A DNA stretch of 11,833 nt from an uncultured Pseudomonadales bacterium (GTDB taxonomy: Bacteria; Pseudomonadota; Gammaproteobacteria; Pseudomonadales; Porticoccaceae), in contig CALLDA010000210.1 in the NCBI GenBank assembly GCA_937998635.1, forward strand, positions 1 through 11,833, in the 5' to 3' direction. Below are positions 8,314 to 11,833 of the stretch, one piece after another (the first letter of the stretch is position 1; every line of letters starts with the position of its first letter). The notes beneath the pieces were generated by a model. That model saw nothing but the letters and a program-made list of their open reading frames with translations. It did no database searches and was not told where the DNA came from. Both the position numbers and the translations under genes were made by a program.

Positions 8314-8450
8314 CAAAGAGTTCCTGATATTCTTAACAGGGAGGGATGGCAGTTATTTTACAGAGAAAAGGCAATCAGAGAATGCGTTATTGTGAGCGGT
8401 AGCTGGGATATCTGCCGATACAGTGGGGCCTGGATGTCCGAAATTAAACG

Positions 8451-8930
8451 CTAACTACAAAATTTATCGATATTGTTTTTCGCACGTTCTTTTTTTGAGG
8501 TGATCTCTTCGGGTGAGAGGTAGCGTAACTGTTTGGTGTCCGGGTCTTCGATACGTACCCGGGGACGGGTGCTCAGGGTTTCCAAATTCTTTCGGTCGAT
8601 GGCGCATTTCTTTTCGGTTTGTTCACGGTTTTTTGCTAATTCCTGCTCGGTAGGCGGTGTAGTTTTAGGTTTTTTTTGCTCAGCGGGCCTTTTCTGTTCT
8701 GCGTGGTCCTTTGCCACTTTTTTCTCGGCCTCAGTTTTAACATTGGCTTGTTTGCTACTAGAGGACTTATGTTCACCGGATTGAGTGTTGATTATTTCGC
8801 TTGCTCTATGAGCTGGGGCAATGGCGGTATAGTGAACAACGCCGTCATCATCCTCCCATTTATAGAACTTACCGGCACTGGCAGTGAAGCTAACAAAGGC
8901 CAGTAGTAAAAAAAGTGGCACTATTTTCAT
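8451..8930 (-). CDS. Exported DUF4124-domain protein
   Basis: The product has 159 residues. It begins with a short Sec signal peptide, MK then a hydrophobic core, with a likely cut after TASA (residue 19). The DUF4124 domain follows at about 20-60 (KFYKWEDDDGVVHYTAIAP), a short beta motif common in gammaproteobacterial periplasmic proteins. The middle (about 55-105) is Lys/Glu/Gln/Pro-rich and probably disordered. A conserved-looking C-terminal part (105-159) carries two cysteines, Cys109 and Cys158, which could form a disulfide in the periplasm (inference). There is no lipobox Cys after the signal. The start ATG at 8930 has AAGGG 8 bases upstream. It is divergent from ilvI and lies upstream of the DUF349 gene on the same strand. 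Its role is unknown. Confidence 0.88.
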   Translation of the reverse strand: MKIVPLFLLLAFVSFTASAGKFYKWEDDDGVVHYTAIAPAHRASEIINTQSGEHKSSSSKQANVKTEAEKKVAKDHAEQKRPAEQKKPKTTPPTEQELAKNREQTEKKCAIDRKNLETLSTRPRVRIEDPDTKQLRYLSPEEITSKKERAKNNIDKFCS

Positions 8931-8959
8931 TGCTTAATCCCTTTTAAATTCAAACAGTG

Positions 8960-8988
8960 TTTTTATTTTAGCGAGTTTTTCGGTTCAA
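8960..8988 (-). promoter_or_regulatory. Candidate sigma-70 promoter for the DUF4124 gene
   Basis: Read on the minus strand, TTGAAC (8983-8988) and TAAAAA (8960-8965) are 17 bases apart. Each matches four of six consensus positions. The position, 30 bases before the start codon, is suitable. In an AT-rich region such matches arise easily. Confidence 0.35.
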
Positions 8989-9047
8989 AGATGCGCTATA
9001 GGCTACATTTTGTCGTAATTGTTTATATGGATGCCCTCTCAAGGTCC

Positions 9048-9053
9048 TATATT
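9048..9053 (+). promoter_or_regulatory. Candidate -10 box for ilvI
   Basis: TATATT matches five of six positions of the -10 consensus. No good -35 box is seen at 16-18 bases upstream, so an activator would be needed if it is used. It would start transcription near 9060, about 13 bases before the candidate leader peptide and about 285 bases before the ilvI start. Confidence 0.25.
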
Positions 9054-9072
9054 GTTGACTAAACGGAACTAA

Positions 9073-9141
9073 ATGAGTACGGTGCGCGCCTTACGAAGCG
9101 TATTGTGCATGGGATACTTTCTCGTCGCAAAATGCGGGTAA
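9073..9141 (+). CDS. Possible leader peptide upstream of ilvI
   Basis: A 22-codon frame encodes MSTVRALRSVLCMGYFLVAK followed by CG. Six of 22 residues are Val or Leu (positions 4, 7, 10, 11, 17, 18), but they are not in a long run as in the E. coli ilvB or ilvG leaders. GGAA (9065-9068) is a weak ribosome binding site 4 bases before the ATG. It is followed by several inverted repeats. The idea that it senses branched-chain aminoacyl-tRNA is inference, and chance occurrence is quite possible. Confidence 0.25.
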   Translation: MSTVRALRSVLCMGYFLVAKCG

Positions 9142-9156
9142 CTGGATGGGCGAAAA

Positions 9157-9311
9157 CAGCGCTCGCTGGTCATCTACAGAATAAAGGCAATGTTAACCCA
9201 CCTTGCCTGCAGCAGTCGAAACCACGCTTAGCGTTGACTGCGGTATTGCCTACGCAAGTTTCTTGTGATGTTTCAGCTATTGCGCCCACCTGGTTCTAAA
9301 ACACGGTTTTA
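9157..9311 (+). promoter_or_regulatory. Structured leader RNA candidate before ilvI
   Basis: Several inverted repeats occur in succession. CAGC/GCTG (9157-9160 with 9165-9168) forms a tetraloop hairpin. AGGCAA (9185-9190) pairs with TTGCCT (9203-9208). A two-part stem has GCAGTC (9212-9217) with GACTGC (9236-9241) and inside it ACGC/GCGT around TTA. TAAAAC (9297-9302) pairs with GTTTTA (9306-9311). The segment 9185-9191 can instead pair with ATTGCCT (9245-9251), seven bases, which excludes its nearer partner. This resembles switchable leader RNA, but no GC-rich stem with an adjacent T-run is present, so a classical attenuator is not shown. Confidence 0.35.
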
Positions 9312-9332
9312 ACAAACGTATTTTTGGTAGCT

Positions 9333-9337
9333 GAGGT
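9333..9337 (+). promoter_or_regulatory. Ribosome binding site deciding the ilvI GTG start
   Basis: GAGGT lies 7 bases before GTG 9345, ideal spacing. An upstream in-frame TTG at 9324 lacks such a site, so the GTG is chosen. Confidence 0.75.
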
Positions 9338-9344
9338 CAGGCTT

Positions 9345-11081
9345 GTGGAACTTCTTTCCGGTGGTGAAATCCTTATTCGCGCGTTGCATGACGCGGGTGT
9401 TAAACATTTGTGGGGCTACCCCGGTGGCGCGGCGCTGCATATTTACGATGCGCTATTCCGACAGGACAACGTCAAGCACGTCCTGATGCGTCACGAGCAG
9501 GCCGCAGTGCATGCGGCGGATGCCTATGCACGGGCAACAGGTGAAGTTGGCGCAACGCTTGTCACCTCTGGTCCAGGAGCCACAAATGCCATAACTGGCA
9601 TAGCAACGGCTTATATGGACTCTATTCCTATCGTCGTAATCTCTGGTCAGGTGCCCCAGGAAAAAATTGGCGAGGATGCTTTTCAGGAAACCGATATGAT
9701 CGGTATCTCCCGACCGGTGGTGAAGCATAGTTTTCTGGTTAAGAATCCGGCCGACATTGCTGAAACCATTGCTAAGGCTTTTTATATAGCCGGTAGTGGC
9801 CGGCCCGGCCCGGTGGTGGTTGATATTCCGAAAGACGTCACCGATCCGAATACCAAAGTGCCTTATCATTTTCCCGACAAGGTCAAAATCCGTTCCTATC
9901 AGCCCTCAGTGCGAGGTCATGCTGGCCAGATCAAACGCGCCGTAAATCTGCTGGTCTCTGCTAAACGACCGGTGATATATACCGGCGGTGGTGTGGTGCT
10001 GGGTAACGCTTCGGCGCAGTTAATCGAGTTGGCGAAAAAACTTAATTACCCGGTAACAAATACCTTGATGGGACTGGGTGGTTTTCCCGGTACAGATAAG
10101 CAATTCCTCGGTATGTTGGGTATGCATGGCACATTTGAGGCGAATACTGCTATGCACCATGCCGATGTGATTTTAGCCATCGGTGCGCGCTTCGATGATC
10201 GAGTAACCAATTCGGTGGATAAGTTTTGTCCGTCTGCAAAAATCATTCATATCGATGTGGATCCCTCGTCTATCTCTAAAACGGTGCAGGTCGATATTCC
10301 CATCGTTGGCCCATGTCATTCCGTGTTGAATGACATGATTGCTTTGCTTGGTGAGATCAAAGACACGCCTGATGAATCAGCGATTGCAGATTGGTGGTTG
10401 CAGATAGAGGGTTGGCGTGAGCGACACGGTCTGTATACCAAACCACGTTATGAACCAAGTGACGGAAAACTGATCAAGCCTCAGGATGCGGTCAAAGCAC
10501 TTTACAAGGTCACCGATGGCAAAGCCTATATCACCTCTGACGTCGGCCAGCACCAAATGTTCGCGGCCCAGTATTACTTGTTTGATAAACCACGCCAGTG
10601 GTTTAACTCCGGTGGCTTGGGCACCATGGGCTACGGTCTGCCTGCGGCCATGGGTGTGCAAATGGCTCTGCCCGGTGCTCAGGTGGCCTGTATCACTGGC
10701 GAGGGTAGTATTCAGATGTGTATACAGGAGCTTTCGGCCTGCACACAACATCAACTGCCGGTAAAAATTATTATTCTCAATAACCAGGCTTTGGGCATGG
10801 TTAAGCAGTGGCAGGATATGCAGTACGGCAGCCGTTACTCCCATGTGCTTTATGAAGATTCGTTGCCGGATTTTGTTAAATTGGCCGAGGCCTATGGCCA
10901 TATTGGTCTGCGGGTTAATCATCTTGACGAGCTTGAAAGCGGTCTCGAAGAGTGCTTCAGCCATAAAGATCGGCTGGTCATTCTGGATATCAATGTCGAT
11001 CAGCATGAACACGTTTATCCGATGCTGATAGCACCGGGTTCCATGCGTGATATGTGGTTGAACAAAACGGAGCGCACCTGA
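9345..11081 (+). CDS. ilvI: Acetolactate synthase large (catalytic) subunit
   Basis: The product has 578 residues from a GTG start that gives the family N-terminus MELLSGGEIL. It joins two pyruvates to acetolactate, or pyruvate and 2-oxobutyrate to acetohydroxybutyrate, the first common step to Val, Leu and Ile. Three ThDP-enzyme domains are in order. The N-terminal pyrimidine-binding domain contains GYPGGAALHIYDAL and RHEQAAVHAADAYAR with catalytic Glu51. The central FAD-binding domain includes GARFDDRVT. The C-terminal diphosphate-binding domain has GGLGTMGYGLPAAMG and the metal motif GEG(452-454) to NN(479-480). That motif has Glu where GDG is the textbook form; the acidic ligand is kept. 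The C-terminus HVYPMLIAPGSMRDMWLNKTERT is typical. It overlaps ilvH by one base (TGATG, 11079-11083), fitting coupled synthesis of the two subunits. The structured leader upstream may regulate it. Confidence 0.97.
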   Translation: MELLSGGEILIRALHDAGVKHLWGYPGGAALHIYDALFRQDNVKHVLMRHEQAAVHAADAYARATGEVGATLVTSGPGATNAITGIATAYMDSIPIVVISGQVPQEKIGEDAFQETDMIGISRPVVKHSFLVKNPADIAETIAKAFYIAGSGRPGPVVVDIPKDVTDPNTKVPYHFPDKVKIRSYQPSVRGHAGQIKRAVNLLVSAKRPVIYTGGGVVLGNASAQLIELAKKLNYPVTNTLMGLGGFPGTDKQFLGMLGMHGTFEANTAMHHADVILAIGARFDDRVTNSVDKFCPSAKIIHIDVDPSSISKTVQVDIPIVGPCHSVLNDMIALLGEIKDTPDESAIADWWLQIEGWRERHGLYTKPRYEPSDGKLIKPQDAVKALYKVTDGKAYITSDVGQHQMFAAQYYLFDKPRQWFNSGGLGTMGYGLPAAMGVQMALPGAQVACITGEGSIQMCIQELSACTQHQLPVKIIILNNQALGMVKQWQDMQYGSRYSHVLYEDSLPDFVKLAEAYGHIGLRVNHLDELESGLEECFSHKDRLVILDINVDQHEHVYPMLIAPGSMRDMWLNKTERT

Positions 11082-11572
11082 TGAAGAGGATAATTTCAGT
11101 ATTGCTCGAAAACCAGTCCGGTTCCCTGTCTCGTGTGGTGGGTTTGTTTTCCCAGCGCGGTTACAATATCGATAGCTTGACGGTGGCGCCTACCGAAGAC
11201 GCGACATTGTCTCGATTGACCCTGACCACGCATTGTGACGATGTTATTACCCAGCAGCTTACCAAGCAATTAAACAAGCTGGTTGATGTTGTAAAAGTTC
11301 TTGATCTTACCGACGGTGCCCATATCGAGCGAGAGCTAATGCTGCTTAAAGTCAGAGCCAGCGGGGCAGCGCGCGAGGAGATAAAACGCTGTGTCGATAT
11401 TTTTCGAGGTCAGATCGTTGATGTTGGGCCAACGACTTATGTTGTGCAGGTGACCGGAAACAGTAGCAAGCTCGATTCCTTTATAGAGGCGCTGGGTGAC
11501 GCGATTATTCTTGAAGTGGTGCGTACTGGGATATCCGGCATCGTGCGTGGGGAAAAATCTTTAAAACTGTAA
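11081..11572 (+). CDS. ilvH: Acetolactate synthase small (regulatory) subunit
   Basis: The product has 163 residues, the same length as E. coli IlvH. Residues about 4-75 form an ACT domain (RIISVLLENQSGSLSRVVGL, then FSQRGYNIDSLTVAPTED). The C-terminal part (about 80-163) is the ALS small-subunit domain. Asn11, Gly14 and Asn29, known in E. coli IlvH to line the valine site, are all present. This suggests the enzyme is inhibited by valine (inference). It activates the catalytic subunit IlvI. The ATG at 11081 overlaps the ilvI stop by one base. GGAG (11069-11072) is 8 bases upstream. A longer in-frame opening from 11054 is rejected because the ATG gives the family N-terminus. Confidence 0.97.
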   Translation: MKRIISVLLENQSGSLSRVVGLFSQRGYNIDSLTVAPTEDATLSRLTLTTHCDDVITQQLTKQLNKLVDVVKVLDLTDGAHIERELMLLKVRASGAAREEIKRCVDIFRGQIVDVGPTTYVVQVTGNSSKLDSFIEALGDAIILEVVRTGISGIVRGEKSLKL

Positions 11573-11600
11573 CTCCCTAAGCATTCGATCGTTATTTCGA

Positions 11601-11609
11601 TGGTATAAA
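11601..11609 (+). promoter_or_regulatory. Extended -10 promoter candidate for ilvC
   Basis: TG at 11601-11602, one base, then TATAAA (11604-11609) fits the extended -10 form TGnTATAAT with one mismatch. There is no -35 match at 16-18 bases, which extended -10 promoters tolerate. It would give a start near 11616 and a leader of about 100 bases. ilvC could also be read through from ilvH. Confidence 0.4.
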
Positions 11610-11624
11610 TCGTGTTTATCGAAG

Positions 11625-11690
11625 CTTAAAAGTATTTTTAAGACCGAAATATTAGTCAATAAATATTTCAAATGTGGCGGGCCACGGCCC
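11625..11690 (+). repeat. Cluster of hairpins in the ilvH-ilvC spacer
   Basis: Inverted repeats follow one another. CTTAAAA (11625-11631) pairs with TTTTAAG (11636-11642). GAAATATT (11646-11653) pairs with AATATTTC (11662-11669), eight of eight bases. A GC-rich block has GTGGC (11674-11678) with GCCAC (11681-11685), overlapping GGGCC (11679-11683) with GGCCC (11686-11690). The last two cannot form together. TAAATTT follows the block, but it is not a clear U-tract. The block ends 16 bases before the ilvC ribosome binding site. It may be a partial terminator, an RNA stability element or a regulatory switch. Confidence 0.45.
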
Positions 11691-11718
11691 TAAATTTAAT
11701 CAAAACAGGTGGATAGAT

Positions 11719-11833
11719 ATGCAGGTTTATTATGATAAAGATTGCGATGTTTCAATTATTCGAGGCAAGACAGTTGCCATTATTGGCTACGGCTCCCAGG
11801 GCCATGCTCACGCCCTTAATCTGCGTGATTCTG
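11719..11833 (+). CDS. ilvC: Ketol-acid reductoisomerase, N-terminal part (3' truncated by window)
   Basis: Thirty-eight codons are visible before the window ends. The protein starts MQVYYDKDCDVSIIRGKTVA and continues with the NADPH-binding Rossmann motif IIGYGSQGHAHALNLRDS (Gly23, Gly25, Gly28), the signature of KARI. The enzyme isomerises and reduces acetolactate, or acetohydroxybutyrate, in the second step of Val/Ile synthesis, directly after the IlvIH reaction. AGGTGG (11707-11712) is a good ribosome binding site 6 bases before the ATG. The 146-base gap from ilvH holds its own promoter candidate and hairpins. Confidence 0.95.
   Translation, partial: MQVYYDKDCDVSIIRGKTVAIIGYGSQGHAHALNLRDS

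Larger units (their letters stand above)
8931..9344. other. Divergent spacer and ilvI leader region
   Basis: This 414-base stretch separates the DUF4124 gene from ilvI. Its left part (8931-9060) is AT-rich and would hold both divergent promoters. Its right part (9073-9311) is of coding-like composition and contains a possible 22-codon leader peptide and several inverted repeats, listed separately. A 64-codon open frame at 9105-9299 has no recognisable motif and no good ribosome binding site, so I do not call it a gene. Confidence 0.6.

Noticed and set aside
8314..8450. Promoter for the DUF349 gene around TAAAAT (8355-8360, minus strand)
   Set aside because: No acceptable -35 box and no true extended -10; read-through from the DUF4124 gene is equally likely.
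9105..9299. 64-codon open frame upstream of ilvI
   Set aside because: GTG start without a good ribosome binding site, no recognisable motif, and it overlaps the inverted repeats; it is more likely non-coding leader sequence.
9297..9325. Possible intrinsic terminator before ilvI (TAAAAC/GTTTTA, then TTTTT at 9321-9325)
   Set aside because: The stem is AT-rich and the T-run begins about 10 bases after it, so it does not fit an intrinsic terminator well enough to call.
10377..11012. 211-codon open frame antisense to ilvI
   Set aside because: Fully inside a well-conserved enzyme gene; no motif or independent start signal.
1..11833. Mobile element, CRISPR array, toxin-antitoxin or defence island
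   Set aside because: No transposase, integrase, direct-repeat array or toxin-like gene was found; all large frames belong to core or widespread families.

Overview
The window looks like core chromosome of a gammaproteobacterium. The proteins are closest in feel to marine Pseudomonadales/Cellvibrionales-type lineages: a purL with a fused glutaminase domain, an ilvI-ilvH-ilvC order, and DUF349 and DUF4124 proteins. This placement is by recognition, not by search. Coding base composition is balanced and the spacers are AT-rich. I see no transposase, integrase, phage gene, tRNA, rRNA or CRISPR array, and no sign of recent horizontal transfer.

Left part (1-2527, + strand): the 3' third of purL (purine synthesis), then cnoX (thioredoxin-fold/TPR chaperedoxin) with a 4-base overlap, then a 106-residue stand-alone Nif3/YqfO-type domain. 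The close spacing suggests one transcript. A 336-base AT-rich spacer follows, ending in a sigma-32-like heat-shock promoter directly in front of clpB (2864-5449), the disaggregase. CnoX and ClpB both serve protein quality control, though they appear to be separately transcribed.

Centre (5458-8930, - strand): a 951-residue DUF349 protein of unknown function runs tail-to-tail into clpB with 8 bases between stop codons. Upstream of it is a small exported DUF4124 protein.

Right part (9345-11833, + strand): ilvI and ilvH (large and regulatory subunits of acetolactate synthase) overlap by one base and are followed after 146 bases by the start of ilvC (ketol-acid reductoisomerase). This is the common pathway to valine, leucine and isoleucine. 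The 414-base divergent spacer between the DUF4124 gene and ilvI holds a possible leader peptide and several inverted repeats, two of which are mutually exclusive. The ilvH-ilvC spacer holds an extended -10 element and further hairpins.

I did not find a convincing new multi-gene system. The points most worth a second look are the ilvI leader, the large DUF349 protein facing clpB, a possible internal start in clpB, and the palindromes before ilvC.
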